Source: Archegozetes longisetosus
Taxonomy: Eukaryota; Arthropoda; Arachnida; Sarcoptiformes; Trhypochthoniidae
Assembly: GCA_018873245.2 (NCBI GenBank)
Contig: JAEMBT020000002.1
Span: 11,282,001 to 11,346,000 of the forward strand
Reading direction: 5' to 3'
Length of the DNA: 64,000 bases
Shown: piece after piece, positions 1 to 10,837 of the stretch
Numbering within the stretch: the stretch's first letter is position 1
Layout: each line of letters opens with the position of its first letter
Made by a program: the position numbers and the translations under genes
The notes under the pieces: generated by a model
What the model was told of the DNA's origin: nothing
What the model saw: the letters and a program-made list of their open reading frames with translations, nothing else
Databases searched by the model: none

Positions 1-1386
1 GTTAGTTTGGTGTTTCTATCTTGTCTCGTTTCGCTGAAATAAAGTTTTCCGTATTTAGATTATAACCACTTTAAATCTCGCGCGAGGCGCGGAATCGGGT
101 CAAACCTTTGGTCAAACCTAATAGTTGGACATGGACTATAACTATATTGAATTTGATCAAAAACACTCGATCGGCAAGTTTTCAGTGCTTATTCCTACTC
201 CTACTTTATCTAATGTTCATCAGTCAAGAGTGTCAGCTTTGCAATGAAATATGCTGAGTTTGAAACTTCTTTACATAAATATTTTTTCAAGCTTCCTTAT
301 TAATCTCTTCCTTAATTAAAATTTTTTCATTTGCAAAAAATAATATTCTTTTTCATTTGTATTCAGCTGAAATTCGATTTTTCACATCTATTTTGTTAAT
401 GTTTTTAAAAAATGCAAAAAACAACAATAAATACGATAAATTTCAATTTTTAGCATTATAAATGAGTTCAATTGGTTTTTTCCCCATGTTTTAAAAAAAT
501 TATTTTATCCATTTTTGAGGGGAAGGGCCAATGTTATAATGGAATCCTTCTTTAAGTTTAATATCATTCTCATCGTAAATGAATTCTAAGCTTTGTGCGC
601 CATCAATATTTTTAACTGTATTATCCAGAACTATATCTATGAGATTAGTCATCGCTTGTACGCATTTACATGTGTAATAAAATGAATAGAATCCTTTATT
701 CTATTTGAATTAAATGAAATCAACTATTAAGGTGTTACATTTGGAATCCCCCTTATAATTTTCGATCGGCGATTTCAGTCATAATTACTTAAAGCGACTC
801 AAATTCTCAATTAAAATTAAGTCAAAGTTTGACAAAGCTTTTTCTCTTAATGTTCTGCCACACACCGCATGTTCAGTGGTTCCATATATCGTGTTAACTG
901 TCACTCAAATTAAGACGTAAGTATATTTTCTCTAATTAAAAAATATTTCTTTACGATTCATACATTTTCTATTATACTCTCATCAGAATCGATATATTGA
1001 CGATTAAAGATTTTGGGATTACCCCGATAACAACGTCTTAAAAGAGTTTCTCAAAATTTGATTTATGTGTTCGTTTGTCTGTTTTTGAACGAATATCTTT
1101 TAGGCAGATATAGATTTAGGACTTATCTGATAAGTTTCGCATACTTTTATCAGAAGTTTCAAATTTTCGATTATGGGTCAATGTAAGGATTCAAATTTTT
1201 TCATTTTGTTTATAAATATTATCGTTTATAATTGTTTTCTTTATTTAGTTTTTAAAATTAAATTTAGTTTTGATTAGTTAGTTTTAATTGCGCTGTTGCG
1301 TCTCGATTTCAGATACATTTTGAAAGTCTATTAGATTTTAAAACCATACAAAAGTCAATTGTAAAAGTGAGAAAATATTTTCCAAT
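1..1386. other. AT-rich 5' flank, no gene recognised
   Basis: No open frame of useful length and no recognisable RNA gene is visible. The stretch probably holds the promoter and 5' untranslated sequence of the kinase gene that begins near 1387. An upstream coding exon cannot be excluded. Confidence 0.4.
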
Positions 1387-2658
1387 ATGAAGAGGCAAGT
1401 TTTGCGATGCTTTAATAAAGATTAAAACTTAAATTATCTTCTATATTGTCTTCAAAGGAGTGTTAGAACTATTAAAGTGTCATTTATTACCGGCAAAGGA
1501 AATAAAGTCCATAATGTCGAAAACATCAATATGGTTGGTTCAATTTCACCTCTAGGCTCCACTCTGTCTAATGCATCTGACATTGACATGAGTTTTATTA
1601 GTGGAGAGGATCATCACGTATCTGATATCAATAATATCAAAATACGTGGAGAAGATCTCACTGAACATCCTTCTAACTCACCTCCAGATTCAGTAAGTCT
1701 GATAGGATCAGTAAGTGAACCTGATAGTCAACGTGAAGTTTACAAGGTTAATGGAAAATTGTACGAAGTATTACATAAGATTGGAGATGGTGGATCATGT
1801 CAAGTAAGAAACTGAAATTAGTGGAAGATAATATTTTCCAAGAATCGTGTTCGATAGGTTTATCATGTCTATTGCCCAGACCAGAAAAAGATTTTTGCAC
1901 TTAAAATTGTTGATTATCAGGATGTTGAATGCATAGAAGGGGTGGTTGATGGTTACAAAAAAGAGATCGAAATTCTTAAAATGTTAAAAGATTGCAAACA
2001 CGTTGTTCGCTTTGAAGATTTCGAGCACCGCAAACTAGAAAAGAAATTATTATTGATTTTAGAAATAGGGGATACAGATTTGAAAACCATCGTCAAACTA
2101 TATGGGACCGATCAAAGCAAACTGAAACATTATGAACCGAATGCAACCAAGTTCTTCTTCAATCAAATGGTTGAGGCTGTTAATGAAATACATAATTGTG
2201 GAGTTGTTCATGCAGATCTTAAACCCGAAAATTTCATTTCAAGCAAAGGCGGAGTTAAGTTAATAGATTTTGGAATCTCCAGCGTTATCCCAAAAGACAA
2301 AACGAGTACACACAAAGAAGATCCAATTGGGACTATCGATTACATGTCTCCAGAAACTCTTACCTTGCGGACTGGCTCTGTCTATGAAGACCAGAAACAA
2401 AAGATAATAAAATACAATTACAAAACAGATATATGGAGTTTAGGTTGTATCTTGTACTGCATGACTTGCGGCCGTCCACCGTTCAAAGATTGTGTTAACA
2501 AAATAGAAAGTATAAAGGATCCAAATTACCAAATTGATTACTCAAAAATTGGGAATCAAAAACTTGAAGACTGCGTCAGAAAATGCCTTCAACACGATCT
2601 AAACAATAGACCAACAGCAGGTCAACTACTTGAAGATCCCTATTTGGTTTCAGATTAG
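1387..2658 (+). CDS. TTK: Mps1/TTK-type dual-specificity protein kinase, short N-terminus
   Basis: Proposed exons are 1387-1394, 1458-1803 and 1858-2658, giving 384 residues. The last two are firm (donor CAA|GTAAGA, 54-nt intron, phase 0). The 8-nt first exon is tentative: it uses a GC donor (AG|GCAAGT) and joins an ATG to a frame that otherwise begins with no ATG before 1531. The catalytic domain is complete: glycine loop GDGGSCQV near residue 111, Lys in FALK near 134, HADLKPEN with Asp near 238, DFG near 255, then GTIDYMSPE and WSLGCILY. The GGS-type loop and the GT[IV][DN]YMSPE block are typical of Mps1/TTK, the kinetochore kinase that starts the spindle assembly checkpoint. Vertebrate TTK is about 850 residues with an N-terminal TPR region. 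Here only about 110 residues precede the kinase domain, and they contain two copies of a SFI[TS]G motif. Kinase identity is certain; strict TTK orthology is likely. Confidence 0.82.
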
Positions 2659-4183
2659 TCAGCATCGTTCAGCACACTATTGCTTATAACTATTGCTATT
2701 CATATATTAACTTTTTGGTCCCATAAACCTTTTTAGTATTTGATAAAAATGTTTAGCTTACAATGTATCAGCTTTTAGTTGTATTAGTTTTATTGTTTTG
2801 ATATTTAAGGAGATCTGTGTTTCTCACTGTGTATTGAATGAGCCATTTTATCATAAAATCGTATGTCTTCAATTTTGAAATAATTTGATCAAAAAATATT
2901 GACAAAAATGGTTGAGCCAATCGATTAATCTGTTTTTATCGGTTTATGCTAGAGTCTCAAACTTTCAGCCGAATCACTGAAACGTTGAATTGAACTTTTT
3001 CGCAGATAGTCCTTAATTTGAACAGTACTAAATGAGAGAACTTGAAATCAGTGATGGCCATAAGAAATGTGCAAAATTACTGCCCGACTATAGATATGAG
3101 TTGAAAATGCATTCTAAAACATTTTTAATGTTCTGATACCTAATATTATAAGTCTGAAAATGTATCAAACGCTTAAATCTGTAACACATCTAAACAAATT
3201 TGGATGAGTTTGAAATTATCTCTTGGAATAAATAACATCTTGACTACAATCGTCTGATCACAACAATTCATATATGACTGTAAGGATTATCTGTAAAACA
3301 CTTAACTGTTCAGCAATACAATAAGTCATTAATTAGTTATCAAATGTTGTGTATTCAGTATTGATGCATATTTTTGCAACAATGCTATTTTTAAAAATTT
3401 CATGTCTTTGATTTTATCTAAAATCAACTTCAAGCTCTCTCCAAATTTTTTTAATTACTTTTAACTACCATTAATTATTCTTGAGATAAACAGAAATATC
3501 ACATCAGATATTATTTATTATTCCATTGTACACAATGCCATCAAAAAATTGGGATCACTCCGAAGTTTCGAAACATAAAGTTTCGAAAATCCAGTTTCAA
3601 ACTTTATACTAAAAAGGAATTCAATTTTCTAAGCCTGAAATAAACTAAATTTTGAAATATTTTCAAATATCAAATAGATTAAAATTGAACATTAATTTAA
3701 TAAATAAGCTTAATTTGTGGAGTATATTTGTTTTTAACTATTATCAAATTGCAGAGAAACTTTAATAGATTAAGAGATTAGCAGACAGAGTTTTAAAGAT
3801 GATAAATAACATTAAGTTTTCATTCATTAATAGAGATTCTTCAGCAAAAGATTTTTTATTTTTCAAAGTTTTTTAGAATAAATTATGAAGTTATGTTACT
3901 AAAAATTGTATGATAGAATCAGATCAGATACAATCAGATGAACAACAGACAAATCTTAATGAAACGCGTACTGTTAAAGAAATCATCGGAAAGCAAAATT
4001 TCGTAAATATAATATTTGGCAACAATATTGAAACTCAAATCGAGTGATTTATTTCGATAGAAATCTAGTCAAAACTGTTTATTAAGTGCGCGAGACCATT
4101 TCAATCATTTCGGATACGACACAGATATCGATTGATTTCTGATTGAAAACTCAGACACAAAAACAAAACACGAATCGTTTACA
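2659..4183. other. AT-rich intergenic, no gene recognised
   Basis: This is the 3' flank of the kinase gene. Only short chance frames are visible, and no conserved protein, RNA or repeat was recognised. Confidence 0.4.
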
Positions 4184-4743
4184 ATGACTATAGAGCCAAA
4201 AGTACAGAACCAAAATGAAGACAAAGTTCCAGACTTTGAAGTAACTATCGAACAGCGTTTGGATTGATATATTACTTCACCAAATGTGATGAAAGATACT
4301 TCGCAAACGATCACAAACAAACCTAATGACAATCCAACAGAACTGGTAGAAGAAGTAGATTTCAAGCAGATTATTTTGATTATAGCAAATAATTGAATAC
4401 ATTGTTTAGGATTTTGTTACAAAATACTGACATTCGAGTGAAGAAAGTAATCATTGAATCCATAAGTTACTTATACTATCAAATCGATGACAATTGAATG
4501 CATTTGTTGGTCAACACTTATGTGGATAACTGTTGGGTCGAAAAGAGCCTAAGGAGTACGCACTCATTGGAAACACTTCTGTTGTTTGAAAACTTTTTCG
4601 ATCATTCGTTGAAAATCTCGATTTTGAAACAAAGTGCACAATATCTAAACAATACGAAACTATCGTTTGATGTGAAAACACGTTTACTCGAAGTATTGAT
4701 TGAAATACAAAATGAATGCAGTCATACTTTCGCTAAAGCTTAA
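4184..4743 (+). pseudogene. Decayed ORF of unknown family, helical-repeat-like
   Basis: An ATG at 4184 opens a hydrophilic frame that soon meets TGA and TAA stops. From about 4393 a different frame reads as amphipathic helices, broken once by TGA at 4495-4497, and then continues to TAA at 4741-4743. The last 81 residues after that TGA are Leu/Glu/Lys-rich and look like HEAT or armadillo helices. Three in-frame stops and one frame change suggest a decayed gene; unrecognised short introns are possible. A further Leu/Ile-rich frame at 4867-5052 may belong to the same relic. I do not recognise the family. Confidence 0.3.
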
Positions 4744-5099
4744 GTTTTATTTGTGAATAAGGCTATCTAATTGTTTGAATTGTGAATGTATTGAGTTAGA
4801 ACTAAAACCTTAAAAACATCAATTTAAAAAATAGGTTACTTATAGTTATATTATTGGATATCAAAATTGACGTTGACTAAAAAATTGTCAATTAAATTTG
4901 AAGACATCTTTATTAAGATATTAATTCTAAGAATCGCGATATTTTTGAAAAATGTTCATCCATTAAGTGAAGTGCTTCGAAGAAAAGCATTGAAAATGTT
5001 AAGTTATATTATATTGTACCGCATTAACTTTTATTTGCATTTTGCCAAATAATTCAAAAACTAATTGATTTCTTATCTTAAATGTTCGGGCACTTCGTT

Positions 5100-5222
5100 T
5101 TCTTTAACCGTTTACAGACCTCATTAGAAGTCTGCAACAGCTACAAAAGGTACCAAAGGTACCTCTTAACAAGAGAGCAGTCAACATAAAATACGTCAAC
5201 TTTCTCTTGAGAGGTTGACAGG
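5100..5222 (-). ncRNA. Structured right end of the Fanzor element, candidate guide-RNA scaffold
   Basis: Three inverted repeats are packed into this stretch, at and beyond the 3' end of the Fanzor frame. GTCAAC (5195-5200) pairs with GTTGAC (5214-5219) and extends inward with one bulge; this hairpin overlaps the stop codon at 5196-5198. AGGTACC (5148-5154) and GGTACCT (5158-5164) form a perfect pair around AAA. CAGAC (5115-5119) pairs with GTCTG (5130-5134). In TnpB and Fanzor loci the guide (omega) RNA overlaps the end of the nuclease gene and runs into the element's right end, so placement fits. Transcription and function are inferred only. Confidence 0.4.
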
Positions 5223-5553
5223 AACTACTCCTGTTCTAACATAAGATAATGCTTTATATAATATATTTCTGGCTGCGTTGATGTCACGATTCCACACTTT
5301 TTACAATTTGGGCAAACTTGAAAACGATGTGGAGACTGTGATGTTTTACACACTTCATAACAGTTTGAACACAATTTTGTCGTCCTGTACTCATCAGTCA
5401 AATACACCACACAATGTTCTCTTCTTCTCAACAATGCTTCATATAACTTTTTCAGTGGTGTCTTCACGTATCCTTTGATGAATGCAGGCACTTTGCCATT
5501 TCCATAAGCAATAAATGTTTTCTTGTTATTATTATTATTGTCACTATTTTCAC

Positions 5554-5639
5554 TCTTCTTCTTCTTCTTCTTCTTCTTCTTCTTCTTCTTCTTCTTCTTC
5601 TTCTTCTTCTTCTTCTTCTTCTTCTTCTTCTTCTTCTTC
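5554..5639 (+). repeat. TTC/GAA trinucleotide microsatellite
   Basis: About 28 uninterrupted TTC units (GAA on the coding strand of the Fanzor gene). They lie in the linker between the RuvC-I part and the RuvC-II/zinc-ribbon part. The frame upstream reads the repeat as Glu, and the downstream frame reads it as Lys. Confidence 0.95.
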
Positions 5640-7059
5640 GGCTTTTTGGTCCAAAACTTTGTGGGTCAAAATAAATTTGTCCCATTTCAACTTTGAAACA
5701 ACTTTTCTTGAAAACGAATATTGTAGTTTTTCAAAGTGTTTCAAAGTGAATTCGGTGTATTGCAAGTAATCGTACCTTCTGCTGATCACAATGTTGGCCT
5801 CTTGTTCGATTTTTTCGCTATCACTTCTGACGGTGGTTAAGACATTTTCTGTTAACGATTTCAACTTCTTCTTTCGGTGGAACTGCTTTGTGTCGAATCG
5901 AAACGATGAACTCTTGTAGAGATAATTCTTTTCATCTTTGACCATTCCGTACATATATCTAGCTCCAGGATCGATCCCAACGAAACTTGAGAACTCATTA
6001 TTGCGTAGACTGGAGCTCAAAGATGTTAGTTTATCATTTCCATCAGTCTTTGGTCTTACTTTTCTTTCCATATGTATCGAAACGTTGATGCCATCCGTTG
6101 AAAAAGAGCCACCGAAGGTCTTATGTTGCTCGTAGTTTTCATATTTTGCAACATTGAAGAATGTGTTCCAATATTCCACACAATTTTCGCGAAAATTGGC
6201 ACGATTTCGATGTTCTCGATTCTCAATCAATGATAGTGATGACAATAAATCGTGTAAACCATCTGCATTGTATAAGATGTGCTTTCTACCAAATGAAAAC
6301 ACTGGGAATAGATTGAATGATTTGATCTGTTGTTGTCCTTCTGGTCTTGATGTGTCTCGAAAGTCGTTGAAAAACTTTTGCAGGTTGAATAGAAAGTGGA
6401 TGTAATGCCACCAACGACTTTCGAGATGTTCAAAAGTAAAGTTTCCATCCAAGTTGAATTCTCTTCTAAACTCGTCCAAATACAAGTTTGATGGACTTCC
6501 ACTTCGCTTGTTGAACAAGGACTTCAGCAGATCATCCAAAGTCTTCTTATCCAGTGCAGGAAATTTTAACTTGAAATATCTTTTCACTCGTGCAGGCATC
6601 TGTCTGATGATATTGTTTTTGACGTTGGTTTCCAATGTTATTGCTGCATTCTGAATTGGAAAAGATCGATATCTTCCATTATAGAAGTCCTCCCTATAAA
6701 ACGTTCTTCTTAAGTTTTCATATTCAGGGTCCAACTCTTTTTTCTTCCCTTGTAACTGGTAGAAGAATATTAGAAAGTCTGGCTTTTCGGTGATTGGATT
6801 AGAACCAGAATTTGTGCATAATTTGCTGTAGTGAAAGTTGAATAAAATGGAGGCCTCTACCATCAATTGAGATATTTCGAGAACATCGTTGGTGATTGCA
6901 GAAATGATACGATTATTCCTCTTGCAAAATTTGTTGAGCCCACATTTGATGGTGTATGTCTCTGTGTGATATTCGATGTTGCCCATTCTTCGTTTTAGAG
7001 GAGGCTTATAGAAGTCACACTTGATACTTGATCTTCGAATATGATCGCTTTTGCCACAA

Positions 7060-7223
7060 GCTTTGCAGGATGTTGATGATGATGTTGTTGCTATTGGTGG
7101 TGTTGCTGTTGGTGTTGCTGTTGGTGTTGCTGTTGGTGTCGCTACTGTTGGTGTTGTTACTGTTGGTGTTAATGCTGGTGCTGATGTTGATGTTGCTGGT
7201 GGTGATGGTGGTGGTGTTGACAT
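7060..7223 (+). repeat. GTTGGT-type minisatellite coding the Fanzor N-terminal Pro/Thr/Ala tract
   Basis: Imperfect GTTGGT and GCTGTTGGT units. On the minus strand they code a low-complexity run of Ala, Thr, Pro and Val at the start of the Fanzor frame. The tract is not part of the catalytic domain and probably arose by repeat growth. Confidence 0.75.
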
Positions 7224-7482
7224 TTTGTTGATGAGCTAAATTTGAATTAAAATAAGTTTTTGGAATCGAGGAAATAATTTAGAAAAAGCAAAGTGCTGTG
7301 CGAGCGAAAGCATTCGTTCTGTTAAGTATCTCTTAGCTTAAGTTAAAAATTGTTTGCTCTGCTTAAAATTTATTATCATTGAAAGTATTAACTAGAAAGG
7401 CTAAAGCGCATTCTAAACAAAGTATTAAAAATTTATTTAATTAAATTTAATAACGCTTTGCATGAATAAAATTATTTAACTT
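7224..7482. other. 5' flank of the Fanzor gene
   Basis: AT-rich sequence without an open frame. It should contain the left end and promoter of the element, but no terminal repeat or target duplication could be matched to the right side. Confidence 0.35.
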
Positions 7483-7514
<32 letters not shown>

Positions 7515-8095
7515 TTGGGTGTGTGTGTGTGTGTGTGACTCTCTATGTCTCTCTATGTCTCTCTCTATGTCTCTCTATGTCTCTCTCTATGTCTCTCTCT
7601 CTCTCTCTCTATGTCTCTCTCTCTCTCTCTATGTCTCTCTCTATGTCTCTCTCTATGTCTCTCTCTCTCTATCTCTCTCTATGTCTCTCTCTCTCTCTAT
7701 GTCTCTCTCTATGTCTCTCTCTATGTCTCTCTATGTCTCTCTCTCTCTATGTCTCTCTCTCTCTCTCTATGTCTCTCTCTATGTCTCTCTCTATGTCTCT
7801 CTCTCTCTCTATCTCTCTCTCTCTCTCTCTCTCTATGTCTCTCTCTATGTCTCTCTCTATGTCTCTCTCTATGTCTCTCTCTATATCTCTCTCTATGTCT
7901 CTCTCTATGTCTCTCTCTATGTCTCTCTCTATGTCTCTCTCTCTCTCTATGTCTCTCTCTATCTCTCTCTCTCTATGTCTCTCTATCTCTCTATGTCTCT
8001 CTCTATGTCTCTCTCTATGTCTCTCTATGTCTCTCTCTATCTCTCTCTCTCTCTCTATGTCTCTCTCTCTATCTCTCTCTCTCTCTCTCTCTATG

Positions 8096-8135
<40 letters not shown>

Positions 8136-8160
8136 TGTCTCTCTAACTGTCTTTCTCTGT
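7483..8160 (+). repeat. Composite satellite: GTGC and GT runs, then CT/CTCTCTATGT array
   Basis: The array starts with a GTGC/GCGT run (about 7483-7513), passes through a GT run (about 7518-7537), and then has about 600 nt of CT dinucleotides interrupted by ATGT, giving 8- to 12-nt units such as CTCTCTATGT. Long Ser/Leu frames across it on both strands are artefacts of composition. Confidence 0.95.
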
Positions 8161-9018
8161 CTGTGTGCGCGTCTCTCTGTCGCAAAGCTTTAGTTTTATA
8201 ATAATAAAATGATTTAAAATTTGTTCTTACCTTTATTAGTGACCAAAGCCCAACGAAGCATAAAAAGCACGAATAGCACTGAAAGCACAAAATTCACAAA
8301 ATTTACAAATAGCACAAAAAACAATGACAAACTGATTATTTGACTAATAACATAGGAGATGCTAAACTGTTTTGATAATGCACTGATCCAAACTGCACTG
8401 TCTAGAACTGATTTAAAATCTGTATTAAACAAAGAGATAAGATTTGATAAGAAAAAGTTTGCTTATGTTTGAAATTTCGCTCTAAAACCAAATTTCTTAA
8501 ACGTAGTGCAATACTTCAATTTTGCTAAACCTACCTTTTGGTCCATTTTATAGTAGAGATCAATGTTCCTAAAATAATACATTGGTCTCTAAAGGGTTAA
8601 ACTAAAACTTTATTTCAAATCAAACTTTTAGGTCGAATAGGATTTTCTCAGAGATGTCGCCTTTATTTGCGTTATTTTTATTAATTTGAATACTCTTTTG
8701 ATTTGTCGCAAAACACATGATTCTGTATTTAATGAATGAGATTACAAAAACAATATTGACGTGTATTGAAAGCAATCAAATATATCTACTGCTAAATCAT
8801 TTTGTTTCAACTAAAATAATAAACAGATTATAATAATAATGGTCGGCATTTAATTCAAATACGATTGAGTGCAACACATTCAATATCACTCTACTATTGT
8901 ATTAAAAATAGTGCCTCAAGTTTGACAACAATTATTAAACTCAGCTTAAATAATCGTGCAATAAATCTGTTGATAATAAATATTAATATAATTTATAAAA
9001 TAGTTGTACACTTCAATT
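8161..9018. other. Intergenic, no gene recognised
   Basis: AT-rich spacer between the satellite and ZIP9. The right part should hold the ZIP9 promoter and 5' untranslated region. No coding or RNA feature was recognised. Confidence 0.4.
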
Positions 9019-10249
9019 ATGGAACAGTTAACTCTTTTAATGTTATTGTCGTTTTCGATGCTTTTCGGCAGTTATTTTTCGGGTACTATTCCAATGGTTT
9101 TCTCATTTTCAGAGGTATTATAACATACATTTGAATAAGTATTGCTACAATTGAACTCATAAATTTCGTTTAATTGAAGGACAAACTGCGACTGTTGAGC
9201 ATACTGGGTTCGGGTATATTAGTTGGAACTGCTCTCAGCGTTATTATACCGGAAGGAGTCAACACTTTGTACACTTCATCTCATGGTATCACACATCACA
9301 AACAAATATTCAATTATCCTATACTCAGTTTATGTTTAATTCATTTTTGTCTTAAGAATTCCACGATCATTTAAAAACGACCACAACCACAGCAAACAAT
9401 AGAAGTGAACACGACCCACACTCTGTTATTGGCTTGACTTTAGTGATAGGCTTCATATTTATGTTATTAATTGATCAGTTAGCTAATAGACACAGTTCTA
9501 GTAATACTTATAATATCGCTCTATCCAATGGTCAGTCATTTATTACTTGATTCTCAATTGTGTTCCAGTAAATGATCTTGAGTATTTTTTGCTTAGATAC
9601 TCTCGAAAGTGGTGAGGGTTTGACCAATTCAGTGGCTCCCAATTCGAGATCCTCAAAAATTACAGCAACAATAGGTTTGGTCGTTCATTCGGCAGGTCTG
9701 TCATCATTTTATTAGATAGTTGACAATTATTTCAAGCTAAAAATAATGAGAAAATTGTTTTGATAGCCGATGGTATAGCACTGGGTGCTGCCGCGACCAC
9801 ATCTCATACAGATGTTGAAATGATAGTATTTTTAGCGATTATGTTACATAAAGCTCCCGCTGCTTTTGGGTTAGTCACTTTTTTGATGCATGAAGGACTT
9901 GAAAGAACACGACTCAGAAAGCATTTACTCGCCTTTTCACTGAGTGCTCCGATCGCTGCCTTTGTTACTTATTTTGGAATAAGTCAGTCCGCAAAAGAGA
10001 CGCTCTCCGATTATAACGCAACAGGTCTATATTCATTTATTTCGCGAGAAAGTTTTATATTTGATTAAATATTCATATTGAACAACAGGGATAGCCATGT
10101 TATTCAGTGCCGGAACTTTCTTATATGTGGCAACAGTACATGTCTTACCGGAAATAACACAGCACCAACAATTGAGAATAACTGAATTGTTAGCATTAGT
10201 TGGTGGATCTTTTATACCTTCATTACTGACTGTCAAACACCATCATTGA
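9019..10249 (+). CDS. SLC39A9: Zinc transporter ZIP9 (SLC39A9)
   Basis: Six exons: 9019-9114, 9180-9285, 9357-9530, 9597-9695, 9767-10024 and 10089-10249, giving 297 residues, close to the usual 300 or so. All junctions are GT-AG and keep frame. ZIP9 moves zinc into the cytosol from the trans-Golgi and plasma membrane. The N-terminal helix is followed by a second containing [12 protein letters not shown], then [12 protein letters not shown]. The metal-binding helices read [17 protein letters not shown] and [20 protein letters not shown], with the conserved His, Asp and Glu of the family in place. The C-terminal block [18 protein letters not shown] is near-identical to animal ZIP9. The His-rich loop is shorter than in vertebrates. 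The start is the ATG that opens the first hydrophobic helix. Identification is firm. Confidence 0.95.
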
Positions 10250-10837
10250 TCTTATTTATATTATTTATATATTAATCACATTTATTGTTGACACTCAATT
10301 GTGTATGAAAACATTGAAATCAAATTCCAACACAAAATCGTATCATCTTTTCGAATCTATACATTCAAGACTTTTAGTATAAGTCAACAGTTCTGTGATA
10401 TATGTTTGTCGATTAATTGGTCATCAGTTCATTATTAAACAGTTTGTTCGATGCTTGTTTTGCTCGCTAAACCATTTCAAAGATAATTAGGGCTTTCATA
10501 TTAAATGACTTATTAGACAAGAAAATGATTCTCGAATGCCATTTTGGAATCTTTTAATATTTTTATAATGTGATACTTTTAGATCAGGACTTCAATAGTC
10601 TTGTATCATGATTAATCGTTGAACTAAGTAAAAAATTTCGTTTATTACTCTTAGGACTGATTGCTTCCAATGTTGTACTAACAATAAAGTTTAGGCCCAA
10701 TTATTTTGGAGTTAGTTTAAATGAGAGACTGGATTCTAGGAATGAACCATAAGCTATAGGTTATCATAGATTTTAAACTAATTTAAAAACTGTAAACAAA
10801 TGAATTTTTCAATATTTGTCTGGTAAAAGTTTGATAA
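10250..10837. other. Tail-to-tail spacer between ZIP9 and TBC1D20
   Basis: Shared 3' flank of two convergent genes. It is AT-rich, with no further gene recognised. Confidence 0.5.

Larger units (their letters stand above)
5196..7223 (-). pseudogene. Fanzor (eukaryotic TnpB-like RuvC nuclease), frameshifted
   Basis: The frame opens with ATG at 7223, runs through a Pro/Thr/Ala tract (about residues 1-50) and a CX2CX4HX7C zinc knuckle, then a basic helical region. RuvC-I is GIDPGARY, near 5970-5950. The same frame enters a glutamate tract coded by a GAA repeat and stops at 5550. The protein resumes in another frame from about 5548 to 5300: KKTFIAYGNGKV, then VYLTDEYRTTKLC with the RuvC-II Glu, and a zinc ribbon (CSNC, CPNC). 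A second shift at a T run (5298-5302) returns to the original frame for RuvC-III (WNRDINAARN), ending at 5196. The order RuvC-I, RuvC-II, zinc ribbon, RuvC-III is diagnostic of TnpB/Fanzor, RNA-guided DNA endonucleases carried by transposons. All three acidic positions survive. The two shifts probably inactivate it, unless the GAA region is spliced out and the T run is a sequencing error. No terminal inverted repeats were found, so element ends are unknown. Confidence 0.8.

Noticed and set aside
5464..5769. Frames coding poly-Arg or poly-Ser across the GAA/TTC tract
   Set aside because: These are alternative readings of the trinucleotide repeat. Only the Glu and Lys frames connect to Fanzor domains.
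7483..8201. Several 218-236-residue open frames rich in Ser, Leu, Tyr and Met
   Set aside because: They come from the CT/CTCTCTATGT satellite, which lacks stops in all three plus frames. The composition explains the frames, and there is no conserved protein.
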